A stretch of 60,000 nucleotides of DNA, taken from NCBI GenBank assembly GCA_949358305.1, contig OX442324.1:2223501-2283500 (forward strand), in the 5' to 3' direction. Of the stretch, positions 17,801 to 30,496 are shown in pieces; the stretch's first letter is position 1, and every line of letters starts with the position of its first letter. The stretch comes from Strigamia acuminata (Eukaryota; Arthropoda; Chilopoda; Geophilomorpha; Linotaeniidae). A program made the position numbers and the translations under genes. The notes under the pieces were generated by a model. That model saw only the letters and a list, made by a program, of their open reading frames with translations, searched no databases and was not told where the DNA came from.

Positions 17801-20293
17801 CTGCGCCGTCAGCGTCTCCGCTTCCAGCTTGTCGTCCGTCAAAATCTCGCGGATGTTTCTCCGCCGGTTGCCCGACTTCTTCCCGCCCTTCGACTGGTCG
17901 TCCTCGTCGCTGCTCGCGGCGCCTTCCTCCTTCTTGCCCTTCTTCTTCTTGCCCTTCGACTCGCTCTTCCCCGCCGCCGCCGCCGGCTGCTGCTGCTGCT
18001 GTTGTTGCTGTTGCTGCGGCTGCTGCGACTGCGAATACATGTCGTCCGTGCGACCGGGTTCCTCCAACTTGAGTCCGAGCGCCTCGTCGCCGATCGGCGT
18101 CAACTGCTGAACGTGCTGCTGCGGCGGGGGACTCATCTGCTGCTGTTTGCCGTAAGTATTCAAGTAGAAGCCGCCCGTCATCATCGGGTCCATCATCGGC
18201 TGCCCTCCGTATCCGCTCATGGAAGCAGAGTTTTGCGAGTACGGTTGATGCATCGTCGTCTGCGGCATCATCCGCTGGTGGTGCCCGTACGGTTTCATGT
18301 CGGGCCAGCACGGGTGCATCGTCTGCGGACCCCAGGGAGACTGCTGACCTATGAGGTTCGTGTCGGCCATGAACGGCGAGTACGACTGACCCGCGTACGG
18401 TTTCATGGGGTCGATGGGCGCCGGTGGAAGCGACATGCTGGACGGCGGGTTGTTCGAGTGCGCGGTCGGCGGCACCATCTGGTGGTGCTGGTAGCCGCTC
18501 CACGCGCCCGCTGCGTTCATCGGCGCCGCCATGTAGTTGGAGCCCGTGGCGGAAGGCGAGATGGGCGGGTTGTTCCACTGCGTGTACGGATTGAAGCACT
18601 TGTCGTTCGCCTGTTCGTAGTAGGGACTCATCGTGCCCATTCCCATCCCCGGCTTCGTGAACGAGTGGTTCGTCTTGGCACGCTTGCTGGATTGCGAGCA
18701 GTCTGGATAGCCCAATCTCTTTTTATCCTCCGCTTTCGGATCCATTGCCAGATTCGGAGCACCTGGACAAATACAAAATACAACTTGTTAGCAAAATTCG
18801 CTCGAAAATGCTTCACGCCATTTTTATTTAGAAACAATCTTAAATGACGTCATAACATTGTTATTACGAATTGGGTGCGGAAAGAACTCGCTAAATGCAA
18901 AATATATATATTTATAAAGATTTAATAACTTTTTTTTATTATATATTTATTTATTTATGTATTTATTTATTGCTTTTTTTCTTATTATTTATATTTATCT
19001 TGATTACGAATTATTACAAAAATACAGATTAATCTGATCATTAAAACTGTTTTATCTGGATCGGCGCGGCCACAGACAAGAGGGAAATAATCAGCCTGAT
19101 CGAAATATTACGAATTTCCACACTTCGTCAAAGATTTATGATCAAACTAATCTAGATAATTGAATACTCCTGGATAATGTATCGCAGCAGTCCCCGAGTT
19201 CATTTCTATTTACGCGGATTAATCCCAATTCCAGCCTTCGAAGTTCCAACTAAAACGCCCAAAATTTCTCAAAATTCAAACGAATATTTCACAACTTCTC
19301 ACTAATAATTTCTGCCAAAATTTAATTTGGGTCAAATTTGACCCTTCGGTGTAAACTGTGTCATTAAAAAAAATCTTCCATTTTTTTCTCTCCTTTTTTG
19401 CATTATGAAAAATTATACAGACACACCAGTTTTTCTATCCCCCTCACCTGCATATTTCCCAACATAAAAATTCCACAAAAAAAGTCATAAAACCAATTAA
19501 TTTCGAAAAACAAAAACAAAAAAATTCAAAACTCTCCAAATTTCCAGCCAAAATGTTGATTGAAGACCACGTCTCTCATTCCCAGTGTAATTTGACAATT
19601 TCCAAAACAACAAGCAAGATAACCACAGGAAATGAACAAATAAATACAAATAAGGGATCAAAAAAAATAAATTAAAATCCACTAAGAGTATAGAGAAATG
19701 AGAGCAATGCGGGTATAAGAAGAAGATAAAAATAAATAAATAACATTTTATAACGACAATGTAAACTATCTCGACATTTCCTCACTAAATTTCAGCGAAA
19801 AACCGAAAAATAAAAAAAAGCAGTGGAAAAAAAATTTTCTTACGTATACAAAACGAAATAAGAAGCAAAATTGAAATAATTTCAATACAATACTCACTCA
19901 CTGCCAACAATTACACTCGACTACTGTTTCTACTCGTTCCCAGCGCAGTGTTCGAAATACCTGGCGACTTTATAGTTGCACATTTCCAACACGTCCTCGC
20001 ACATATTTACCCACAACCAATCATCATACAGTATCAATTTAATTACGCTCACTCATTGGCTCGTTCAGTGCAATAGTCTCATACACATGTATGGGCCTTT
20101 AATTTTATATAAACACAACCAACGAGTGCATCCAATGACACATAGCACAAAATAAGCCTATTTTATTTATTTTATTTTATTCACCAAGTTATTTTTTTTT
20201 TAAAAATCAATTTTAATTACCTGCATCCATCTGAGCCTGTTGATTGGACCAAGTTGGTGGCATGAGATAAACTCGGCCATCATCATTCTCCAT
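11274..20293 (-). CDS. RAD54L2: RAD54L2/ARIP4-like SNF2 chromatin-remodelling ATPase
   Basis: Nuclear SNF2-family ATPase (androgen-receptor-interacting protein 4 group, near ATRX). Coding exons in transcript order: 20221-20293, 16658-18762, 16365-16596, 16133-16303, 15963-16077, 15508-15901, 15293-15437, 13163-14255, 12661-12803, 12431-12601, 12200-12363 and 11274-12140. All phases agree and give about 1890 residues (human is about 1470). Residues 30-690 are low complexity: Met/Pro/Gln-rich, poly-Q runs near 270 and 370-420, basic KGKKKKGKK, and an acidic SEEEESE stretch. ATPase motifs: HQIGGIRFLFDN, SMGLGKT (about 719), the DEGH box (about 877), LTGYPLQNN, FSQSL, STRAGSLGINL and CRVYRYGQTKP (about 1290). 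The family-specific tail HESLLVDRKDKKLTKKEKK and IPAGQQVLIVKSPRGIYIRT separate it from ATRX and RAD54. The start at 20293 is preferred because it splices in frame; a second isoform could begin at ATG 18745. Confidence 0.93.
14428..14588. mobile_element. Short foldback element
   Basis: About 161 bp in an ARIP4 intron. It begins with the perfect 16-bp palindrome GTCTACCATGGTAGAC and ends with CTACCATAGTAGAC. The arms stay complementary inward through the sequence around CCAAATC / GATTTGG. No coding sequence. The superfamily is unclear. Confidence 0.55.
14828..14876. repeat. (TA)n microsatellite
   Basis: A run of about 24 TA units in the intron between ARIP4 exons 7 and 8. Confidence 0.95.
19902..19974 (-). 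promoter_or_regulatory. Possible alternative TATA promoter and first exon of ARIP4
   Basis: On the minus strand a TATAAA (19969-19974) is followed 67 bases later by a strong splice donor (GGCA, then gtgagt, exon end 19902). That leaves room for a start about 30 bp after the TATA box and a non-coding exon of about 40 bp. Spliced to the acceptor at 18762, this transcript would first meet ATG at 18745 and omit the 30 residues before it. Confidence 0.4.
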
Positions 20294-20330
20294 ATTTTCC
20301 ACTTTCTGAGATCTTGGAAAGCCGATATAC

Positions 20331-21147
20331 CTGTAAAACGACGAATTAGCGTGAAAATTATATCCTGACTCATTATGTAAATAACAACTACATCATCATC
20401 GGTTCGTGTAACACGAAAAACCCCATTAGCGAGTCTCGCGTTACATTTTTCCGTCGAGAAACGAATGTATAATTAAAAATTTCGCTCGTGGATGATCGAT
20501 AAGTTATTTCGGGAGTGTTTTTCGGCGCTTTTAATCGCGGGTCGAAATTGTGCTCAATATTTCTAATAGTTTTCCGGCTCGAGTGAGTGTTCGCTCGGAA
20601 TTTCGCAAGATGGATTTATTAGTACATTTAAGGTGGTTAAACGGACCCAATCGCGATTATGTTGTGTCGGGATAACCCATCGATTATTTCGAGCAAAAGT
20701 TTTGGGTCTTGGGTGCATTTAAACAGTTCTTTTTCTTCACTAACCTCGTCTGACGCAGCCCTTTGTTGTTCAAGATTCACTCGCCATTTTCTGTGCTTCG
20801 GTGTTTTGCTGTCAAGGGTGCGATTGCAAATGACGTCATTCTATTTCACGCAAGTAGACCACACATCGCCCTCAAAACAGGCTTGTGTTTTTCCCCGCCG
20901 GATGGCGACACTCGTTGCGGACTTAACACCTGTCAATTAATTGAAAAAGAGACGAAATAAAGGTGGAAAGAACGTTATTTCGAGCGCTAAACTTTCAAAT
21001 TCGATTAATTTGACGCGATTGGAATATAGGTTCAACGATTACCCGCATCGAATCGATACTTCCTTTGTTGTCATAGAAACGGTGGCATGTTGTGAATTTT
21101 TTTTTTCAAAATATTTTTTTTATTTGTTTTGTTTGTTTGGAAGAAAC
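20331..21147. promoter_or_regulatory. Divergent promoter region, ARIP4 / IFT122
   Basis: ARIP4 (start 20293, minus) and IFT122 (start 21148, plus) are head to head. On the minus strand GACGAG followed by gttagt gives a donor with exon end at 20745, so a non-coding ARIP4 first exon probably occupies about 20745-20930. The region is less AT-rich than the introns. The short plus-strand open frames here have no family resemblance and look like chance. No TATA box stands out near the IFT122 start. Confidence 0.45.
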
Positions 21148-24100
21148 ATGAGGGCTGGTGCCGTTTGGCTTGACAAAGTTCAAGATCGAGACGAAACGGA
21201 ACAATGGTGAGTTTGAAATGTGTTTTTCCAACTTTGTAAGTGATCTAATTTTAATTTATTGACAGCATTTACGACCTCACTTTTAACCCTGATGGAACTC
21301 AGCTGATAGTAGCGGCCGGTTCTCGGGTTTTGGTCTACGACACGAGCGATGGAACGTTGATTCAACCGTTAAAAGGTCACAAGGATACGGTTTATTGTGT
21401 TTGTTATGCAAATGATGGCAAAAGATTTGCATCGGGCTCGGCCGATAAGACTGTGATCATTTGGACGACGAAATTGGAGGGAATTTTGAAGTATTCGTAA
21501 GTGAAATACTTTTTAGATTTCAAAATGCGAATTCATTTAAATTGAATGATTTATTTTGATTTTTGTTTTTTGTTTTTGTGTTAGACATGGCGATGCGATT
21601 CAGTGTCTGGCTTATAACCCAATTTCGCATAGTTTGGCGAGTTGCGCCGTGTCCGATTTCGGGCTTTGGTCGCCGCAGCAGAAATCGGTGCAGAAAACGA
21701 AGATAAATAGTCGAATCACGTGTTGCAGTTGGACAAATGATGGGCAATATATCGCTTTGGGTTTATATTCCGGGGTTATATCCATCAGAAATAAAGTAAA
21801 TAAAAATCAAAAAATATATATATATTTTTTTTTTTAGGTTTTAAAATTTAAAATTGTTAATTTTTATTTAATTTAATTAGAATGGCGACGAAAAACTTAA
21901 AATTGAGCGGAGCGTCAATCAGTTTTGTCCAATTTGGTCGTTAGCATGGAGCCCAAACAAGTAGGACGGCATGTTGCGAGCGTTAGTTTAGATAGTTTTT
22001 TGAATTTGGAATCATGCAGGCGATAACTTGAAAGCTAGCATCTGCTTAATACCGTGACATAAACAAAGTTTGAAAGTTTGAAAATGTTTAATTTTTCACA
22101 GAAATGAAGCCATGGACATTCTATGTGTCGCAGACTGGGGACAAAATTTATCATTTTACCAACTCAGTGGAAAACAAGTAAATAATTAATGAATTGCATT
22201 CACATTGATTGATTTATTGATTTTATTTGTTGAATAGATTGGAAAAGATCGCTCGCTCGGATTCGATCCATGCTGCGTCCGCTACATCTCGAACGGCGAA
22301 TACATTCTGATCAGCGGTTCGAACAAGCAAACAATTTTATTCACCAAAGAGGGTGTTTCTCTGGGCTCCATAATCGAACACACTTCGTGGATTTGGTGCT
22401 CGGAAGCGCGCCAAGATGGCAATTTCATAGCAATCGGCTGTCAGGACGGCAGCGTTGCCTATTACCAAATGCAATTCGGAACCGTGCACGGTTTATACCG
22501 AGAACGCTACGCTTATCGCGACAACATGACCGACATAGTGATTCAGCACCTGCTCACCGACCAGAAGGTGAAAATCAAATGCCGCGATTTGATCAAGAAA
22601 ATCGCCATTTACAAGCACAGATTGGCCGTGCAGCTGCCGGAACGCGTCATCATCTACGAACTGTTCAACGTCGATTCCAACGACATGCATTACCGACTCA
22701 AGGACAAAATATCGCAAAAATTCGACTGTAATCTTTTAGTTGTGTGCATGCAACATATCGTTTTGTGTCAGGAGAAGAAACTTCAATGCATTAATTTCAA
22801 CGGGGTGAAGGAACAAGAATGGCTGATGGACTCTTTAATTCGCTACATCAAAGTGCTGGGCGGTCCGGCCGGTCAAGAGGGGCTTCTGATCGGTCTGAAA
22901 AGCGGACAAGTGTTGAAAATCTTCATTCACAATCCGTTTCCTGTGCCCGTGCTCAAAGTGCCTTCTGCCATTCGATGTCTGGACTTGAATTGTTCGAGGA
23001 ACAAGTTGGCGGTGGTCGACGAACACAACACGTGTCTCGTTTACGACGTCAACACTAAAGAGTTGTTGTATCAGGAACCGAATGCTAATAGTGTGGCGTG
23101 GAATTTGTTGAGCGACGACATGTTGTGCTTTTCTGGCAATAACACGCTCAATATTAAAGCGAGGAATTTTCCTGTGCATCAACAGAAGTTACAAGTATTT
23201 GTTTTTAAATTTTTATCTTTTTTTATTTATTTTATTTGATTTTTTTATTCTTTTTTTTAGGGTTTTGTGGTTGGTTTTTGTGGATCGAAAATATTCTGCT
23301 TGCATGTTTACTCGATGACAACAGTCGACGTGCCACAGTCGGCAACCATGTATCAGTATTTGGAGAAGAAGATGTTCAAAGACGCTTATTCGGTTGCTTG
23401 TTTAGGTGTGACCGAAGCCGATTGGAGGGCATTGGCGCATGCGGCGTTAGAGTCGTTTAATTTAAGTGTCGCCAAATCGGCATTTTCGAGACTTCGGGAT
23501 TTACGCTTTTTGGATCTCATCAGTACAATCGAAGTAAGCGAGAGAAGCGGATAAAAAATGCACTTTCTCATCCGTAGAAATTATTTTTGCTCCACAAAAT
23601 GTCGTTTTTCGTGTGTTTTTGCAGAAGAAAAAAGTATTTTTGCAGTTAAAATTGAAGTTTTTTAATAGAAAAATGCATTTCTGCACTTAAAATTGCAGTT
23701 TTTTAAGAGAAAAATACATTTCTGCACTTAAAATTGCAGTTTTTTAATAGAAAAATGCATTTCTGCATTAAAAATTGCAGTTTTTTAATAAAAAAGTGCA
23801 TTTTTGCACCTAAAATTGCAGTTTGTTAATAGAAAAATGCATTTGTTGCACCTGAAATTGCATTTTCGTAGAAAAAAATTCATTCAAATAAAATTGCAGC
23901 TTAAAAAAAAAAAAAAATTATTATTAAACAAAAAAAGTTCACATTTTGCATTTTATTTGCATATTTTCCAAACCTGGCGCCGGATATTTAATGTTGGCTT
24001 AATTTACAGGAGCGACAGGGCACGGAGAACGAAGAGAACGTGTTTCTAGCTGAGATCTACGCCTACAGCGGGAAATTCTCCGAAGCGGCAAAACTGTTCA

Positions 24101-27100
24101 AAAAAGCCGGAATGCAATCTCGAGCGATGTCCATGTACACGGATCTGAGAATGTTCGACCAAGCACACGAGTATTTAGGCGCCGACGAGACAGCAGACAA
24201 AAAAATCCTGATCAAAAAGAAGGCCGAGTGGGCCAACAGTACAAACGACGCAAAATCTGCTGCCGAAATGTTCTTGTCGGCCGGCGAAACCATCCGGGCG
24301 ATCGAAATCATCGGCGAAAATGGATGGATAGACAAGTAATGAAACGGTTTCAGTACCGGAACGTGTTTGATTGGACGAAATTATTCATTTTTGTGAAAAA
24401 TTTGCAGGTTGTTGGAAGTGTCGCGAAAATTGGACAAAGCCGATCGGCGAGCGCTGCTTTTGTGCGCCGAATATTTCCAGAAATATGACCAATTTCCAAG
24501 CGCCGCCGATATGTATCGAAAAATCGGGGACGTGAAAGCGCTTGTTAAATTGTACGTCGACGCGAAGCAGTGGGAAGAAGCGTTTGTTTTGGCGGAACAA
24601 GATGCTGAATATAGAAACGATGTTTATTTGCCGTATGCACTTTGGTTGGCAGAGAACGACCGGTTCGTAGATGCCCAGCAAGCGTTTCATAAAGCTGGAC
24701 GGCAGGATGAGGCGTTGAGGGTGCTCGAGCAGTTGACGCTAAACGCAGTTAATGAAAATAGGTTTGATGATGCCGGGTATTATTATTGGATGTTGGCGCG
24801 ACAGTGTTTGGATATGGCGAAAGGTATTGGGAATTTTTTTCGAGGGTGAAACTAATAATTCAGGAATATGAAATTTGATATCTTCGAGATGAGTTGGTCT
24901 CATTTGGTCGAAATTTAATGATAGATTCTTAAATTTTGTTGAAATTTATTGAAAAAGTTGCAAATTTTATTGAAATTTATCGAAAAAATTGCAAATTTTA
25001 GTGAAATTTATCGAAAAAATTGCAAATTTTGTTGAAATTTATCGAAAAAATTGCAAATTTTGTTGAAATTTATCGAAAAAATTGCAAATTTTGTTGAAAT
25101 TTATCGAAAAAATTGCAAATTTTGTTGAAATTTATCGAAAAAATTGCAAATTTTATCGAAATTTATCGAAAAAATTGCAAATTTTATTGAAATTTATCGA
25201 AAAAATTGCAAATTTTATTGAAATTTATCGAAAAAATTGCAAATTTTATTGAAATTTATCGAAAAAATTGCAAATTTTATTGAAATTAATTGAAAAAATT
25301 GCAAATTCTATTGAAATTTATCAAAACAAAATGAAATTTTGTCGAAATTTTATCAAAATGTCATTTTTCTTCAAAATTATCAAAACATTCTTAGGTTTTG
25401 TCGAAGTTTATGAGCAAAAAATATGAATTTTGTGGATATTTTCCAAAAAAATAATGTTACATCACTGATTATTCCATGACACTTTTTTAAAAAAAAATTT
25501 AAAATGATTTTTTCAGACGATGATACAATGTTGGACAAGTTTAAAGAGAATTATCGAAATGCCGAAATGTATCACGCATATCACAAAATACAACGATTTA
25601 TCGTGAGTTCAATTTTCTTAGATTTGCAGTAAAAATAATTTTGACCGATGTTTCGCAGGACGAACCATTCACTTCTTGCCAACCAGAAACATTATTTAAT
25701 ATTGCGCGCTACCTACTCAACGAAATGACACAAACCGTCGTCGTCCCCGATGGAATATCTAAAGTGGCCACTCTGTACGCACTGGCCAAACAAAGTCGAA
25801 GTCTAGGGGCGTTCAAACTAGCAAGATTCACATTTGAGAAATTACAACAACTCAGAATCCCGCCTCGTTTTCAGGAATTAATCGATTTGGGAGCGTTGAC
25901 TATTCGGTCGAAACCGTTTCACGATGCCGAAGTAATTAAATATACTTAAATTAATAAACTGAAAATTAAATTTAGAAATACGAATTTTTTTGTAGGAACT
26001 TCTACTGTTGTGTTATCGATGTTCGACTACAAATCCACTTCAAAGCAATCGAGGAAATAAATGCATCAATTGCTTGCAACCATTTATTCACGCATTTGTT
26101 TCATACGGTAAAAAAAAACGTCATTTTTATACGTTAAAACTTGATTTTTAATTAAAAACTCGCAAAAAAACGTTAATTTTATACCTTAAAACTTGATTTT
26201 TAATTGAAAACTCGCAAAAAAACGTTAATTTTATATAAAAATCTGATTTTTAATTGAAAATTCGTCAAAAAAACGTCAATTTTAAATAAAAATCTGCTGT
26301 TTAATTGAAAATTCGCAAAAAAAAACATTAATTTTACGTTAAAACTTGATTTTTAATTGAAAATTCGTCAAAAAAACGTCAATTTTAAATAAAAATCTGC
26401 TGTTTAATTGAAAATTCGCAAAAAAAAACATTAATTTTACGTTAAAACTTGATTTTTAATTGAAAATTCGCAGTAAAAAACGTCTTTTACACGTCAAAAT
26501 TTGACTTTTAAATTCTCGAATAAAATAATTCAACTCTTTTATTCCAGAGGTTCTGCCAGTAGTAGAATTTATATTAGAAGATGGAATAAGCGACGAAGAA
26601 GCAATTCGCTTGATTCAATCGCAGCCATCACACATGTCTAGCACCGAAACACCAGATCAGTGGACAGAGAACAATTCTGGCGGTATTTAGAGCAATTATT
26701 GAAATAAAATACCGTAATAACAACACATAATTAAAAAAAATTAATTAATTTGAAATTTAGACGTACAAACAATGACAATTGGTGACGTATTTTCCATGGA
26801 CGACGGCGCTGATCCTTTCACCGCACAACTCATGAGTTTTGAAGTGAGTAAAGTAAAAAGTTGAATTTTTTTTATTTATTTTTTTTTTTAAAATGAAAAA
26901 TGTCCGTTGAATAAAAGATTTTTCTTTCCCCCATCTCATTATTGCGTCGGGCAGTTGTAAAAACGTGTTAGGCCATGGTGGGATTTAATGTAAGTGGGAT
27001 AGTGAGTCACTGGAATGCGCCGAAGGTCAGGGGGTGAAGTAGAGATAAGGGGAGACCATTGAGACTCGTTCTTCTTCAAGGTCAACGGTTGTTAGATTTA

Positions 27101-27788
27101 TTTTAAAGGGAATTTGTGTCTGAAAATGCTTTTTTTGGCTGTTTTTGCGCATTTCTTTCAACTTTTTAATTAGAAACTTTTTTTTTAACTAAAAGAAAAT
27201 ATTTATTTTAATGTTTTGGTTTCATTGCCTTAAATGGTATGAGAAATGATGTGAAAAAACGAGGATGTATAAATTCCACATAAGTTTTTGCACTAATTAC
27301 CAATTGCATAGGCCTGCTTGGAAATATAAGGAAATAAAATACGAAAAATTAAGTTTTCTAAATTTTTTTTATATTCTGTGGCCTAAATGTTGAGAAATTT
27401 GAGGGAAAAAATGAGAAAATAATTTTTATTTATTTATTTCTAGTAATTATTTTATTTTATTAATTTTTTTAGCAAGGGGGCTCGGAGTTCACACCCGTGA
27501 AGGTTAATAGAGCAACACTGCACTCTTTGGATCCTTCTGATATTGTTATGTGCACATGGCCGCCGCCATTGAGGACTCAGTTTTATCGAAATTTGATGCC
27601 TGATGTGACAACTATTACACGTTGTCCGACGTGCAATAAAGTAATTTCTAATTTGGAATTGAATTTGAATTTTGTTCTAACTTTAATTTGCATTTTTATT
27701 TCAGCTTTTTCACACTGAAGATTACGAATTACAACTTTTACAAGACGGCCATTGCCTTTTCTGCCGCACTAATAATGACGACGCTTGA
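21148..27788 (+). CDS. IFT122: Intraflagellar transport protein 122 (IFT-A)
   Basis: Core subunit of the IFT-A complex, which drives retrograde ciliary transport and import of membrane cargo. Sixteen exons: 21148-21206, 21266-21496, 21585-21795, 21881-21960, 22102-22177, 22238-23194, 23261-23533, 24010-24335, 24408-24823, 25517-25602, 25659-25931, 25996-26107, 26548-26682, 26761-26843, 27473-27640 and 27705-27788. They join in frame to 1189 residues; human forms are about 1180-1290. The N-terminal half is two WD40 propellers ([54 protein letters not shown]). The middle is an alpha-solenoid of TPR-like helices ([30 protein letters not shown]). Two cysteine pairs near residues 1000-1022 and another set near 1157-1187 form zinc-ribbon-like knuckles. 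Introns 7, 9 and 12 are filled by minisatellites. Confidence 0.95.
23610..23890. repeat. Imperfect tandem repeat, unit about 41 bp, IFT122 intron 7
   Basis: About six copies of a unit containing AAAATTGCAG, a T-run and AGAAAAATGCATTT. Related TGCA/AAAATGCA-rich tracts occur in laminin introns. Confidence 0.8.
24930..25330. repeat. Tandem repeat, 31-bp unit, IFT122 intron 9
   Basis: About 12 direct copies of a unit with core GAAATTTATCGAAAAAATTG. Central copies are almost identical and the edges decay, the usual minisatellite pattern. Confidence 0.9.
26108..26520. repeat. Imperfect tandem repeat, IFT122 intron 12
   Basis: Repeats containing TTGATTTTTAATTGAAAA and AAAAAACGTTAATTTTA, with a larger duplicated block of about 118 bp visible around 26264-26465. 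Confidence 0.8.
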
Positions 27789-28450
27789 TTTTTATTTGTT
27801 TAATTTTAAATCATTCTTGAATTGTACAAAAAAAATATCATATATTTACACAGAAAATTGAACAAATTTATTCTATGTATCAGCAATCACCAATAGAATT
27901 AAACGTATTAAATTAAATTCGATTTTTCTTATACTTGTGGTACGAGTCAGCTTGTAACTGATGTTTCCAAGTTTTATAGTATGTGGCATGTTGCAGCTTT
28001 TACCATCAACTTATTACGTCGATTCACAATCCCGCCATGACGGTTGTGCCTAAGTCGGATTACCAATTCTCGTGTTTTTCACTACATTTTGTGTGTTTTT
28101 AATTGCCAAAGTCAATCGCAGAAGTGAAAATATGTTTGTTAGTGCACCAAAAAAGGTATAGTCGGTTACAGGAAGCAGATTTGACTCCACATTTCATGTG
28201 GATGCGTTGAATTGATTGGCAGTTGCAGTGAAATCGCCATTGTTGTGTTAGTAGTGTTAAGTTTTTGCGACCAGTAGTTTAGTTTGGCCGAAATGGTCAG
28301 TGAAAATGAGTGTTTTTGTGCATCTACGAAGAATTCTAAATGTTTAAAGTGTTAGTGATGTGCCAGAGTTTAATTATTAGCTCAATTTTTTGTCGCATTA
28401 CGTCATCAGGATGTCTATAGTTCTTTGATGATTGGTACTGATAATAGAGG

Positions 28451-28761
28451 ATGTGGATCAATTTTTATAAAAGCAACAAGATATGTAATATTCAACAATG
28501 TACGCTAATTGGCTTCTTGATGGTTTTGATTGGAACACTGCGGAGGTGGATTTCTAATGGTAGGTGTTGATTTGGCCACGATTGGATGTTGGTATTGATT
28601 TGATTTGATTTTTTTTATTTGCAGGAATTGAATATGAATACGTGGAATCGACACTCATCTTGATTTGTATCATTTGTTTATTGGAATTTAAGGAAGAAGT
28701 TGCAATTTTATTGATGAATTGCAGAGATGAATGGAATTTTATTGATGAATTGCAGAGATAA
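28451..28761 (+). CDS. Candidate two-exon microprotein (speculative)
   Basis: ATG 28451 opens 36 codons ending at a gtaggt donor (exon end 28559). A tttgcag acceptor before 28625 continues in frame to TAA 28759-28761, giving 81 residues. Two hydrophobic stretches are present, CTLIGFLMVLIGTL and STLILICIICLLEF, so two membrane helices are possible. The last third lies inside the start of a minisatellite. I recognise no family. Matching phase with fair splice sites is the only support, and it could be chance. Confidence 0.2.
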
Positions 28762-28960
28762 TTCCAATTTTATTGATGAATTGCAGAAATAAATGCAATT
28801 GTATTGATGAATTGTATGGAGAATTGCAATTTTATTGATGAATTGCATGGAGAATTGCAATTTTATTGATGAATTGCATGGAGAATTGCAATTTTATTGA
28901 CGAATTGCAGAGAAAATTGCAATTTTATTGACTAATTGCAGAGAGAAATGCAATTTGTAT
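28684..28960. repeat. Tandem repeat, unit about 31 bp
   Basis: About nine copies of a unit with core TGCAATTTTATTGATGAATT. Spacing and the AGAGA / TGGAGA segment vary. Confidence 0.85.
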
Positions 28961-29659
28961 TGATTATTGGCGAATTTCCAAGACAGAATTGTTGATTTCT
29001 AAGGAAAAATTGCAATTTTGTGTTGCTAATTATTGATTGTCAAGAAAGAATTGGTATTTTTATATTGCTGATTGATGATTGATTTTCAAGAAAATGGAAT
29101 TGCATTGATTATTGGTGAAATTTTGGTGAAATTCTATTGTAATTGGTAACTTCGAGGAAGGAAAAATTGTAATTGTGTTGATTGTGAACTGAAGAAAGAA
29201 TTGTAATTCGATTGCTCATTTTGCTCCTAAAAGGAGAAAATTCAGAATTTTACAATTGACTGATCAGGTGGTAATTTGATTGTTTGAAGTACCGAGGTGG
29301 AGCATACCTTTCAAGGCGCTAATTAAACAACAGTTAATCTACTTTTTTGTTGCAGGATTAATGTAATCAAGTCTGAAATAGAATAGTAAGTATTCAACTG
29401 CTGACATTCTCCTATCAAGAACATACAGAACGGCAAGAGTGGTCTTACGTAAACGTTAATAAAATAGTGGCAACAACCAAGCCTGGGTCAAGCCATGCTA
29501 AGTGCCAAATACCCCGCAGAGGCTTTAAGTATTGTATATCACCTCGTCACAAGAACAAAAACTAATCAACAGGCTCCCTTAATAAAATTGTGAAAATTTA
29601 TGACGAATTTGAGATATTAGTTTGCTCCGTACTGACAAATCGGCGCATTACCTAATGGT

Positions 29660-29993
29660 CAGGGCCGGATTAAGACCTTTGGGGATTCTGCCTGTGAAAG
29701 TTAGAATACCATATTTTACTGATTAAGAGTTGCCCTTGAATTGTAGCCGCCCTCTAATAGTTGCTGCGACTCACAAGTCAGACACCAAGAATACGGTATT
29801 TTTTGCAAAAGTACGGTATTGTTTCCGTATGTAACATCACGAATGATGAACCGAAATTGTAATTGCTGACAAAAATGGCAGTTTTGAATAAGAGCTGAGG
29901 CTCTTAATCTCTAAAATACGGTATCGGTATATAATAAAATATGGTTCTGAGGTGGGGTCTTGGGCACCTTGCCCAATGGATAATCCGGCCCTG
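29660..29993. mobile_element. hAT-type MITE, 334 bp
   Basis: Ends are CAGGGCCGGATTA and TAATCCGGCCCTG, perfect inverted copies. A perfect 8-bp target duplication CTAATGGT flanks it (29652-29659 and 29994-30001). No transposase is visible. This is a second hAT family, distinct from the CAGGGCTTCTTAAA copies. Confidence 0.9.
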
Positions 29994-30496
29994 CTAATGG
30001 TACTGCCATTCTGATCTGGACTTACTTTCTTTAGTCTGGGGTGGCATTTAAATTTTTTCAGGACGAGCAGAAGTTCTGCTAGGCAAAAATAGTGCAAAAC
30101 TGAAAGGTTAGGTGGTCCAATTGCAAATGGTACAGACAATTGCAACTGTTGAATTTGTCTCCATTATGCCCTGGCCACTTGTAATTATAATTTAGCCAAA
30201 AATGCTGCTCTTGTTCGAAATGAATGTTCTTGTCATTAAAATGTTGGATACACTGGTTTTTACTTTTTATCAGTATTTAAAGCAGTTTCCTGTTTTCTTT
30301 TATCCTTTTTAGATTCATAGTGCTAATAGCCAGCTATTATTTTGTTCTCAAAAGAATGATGGAATATGATATTTGTACAGCAAATAGGTTAGCTGAAGAC
30401 TTTTTACTTGTAAATTTTAATGGTGTTTTTGAAAAACAACGAAAGGCTTAAATTAATCGTGGAAGTAACATTAACTTCATGCAGCTGCAGACTGAT

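Noticed and set aside
16685-18847. 720-codon plus-strand open frame
   Set aside because: It is antisense to the large ARIP4 exon. Its Arg/Leu-rich sequence is the reverse reading of GC-rich, poly-Q coding DNA, and the minus strand has motifs and matching splice phases.
24930-25330. Regular repeats considered as a CRISPR array
   Set aside because: Units are directly tandem without unique spacers, inside a eukaryotic intron.
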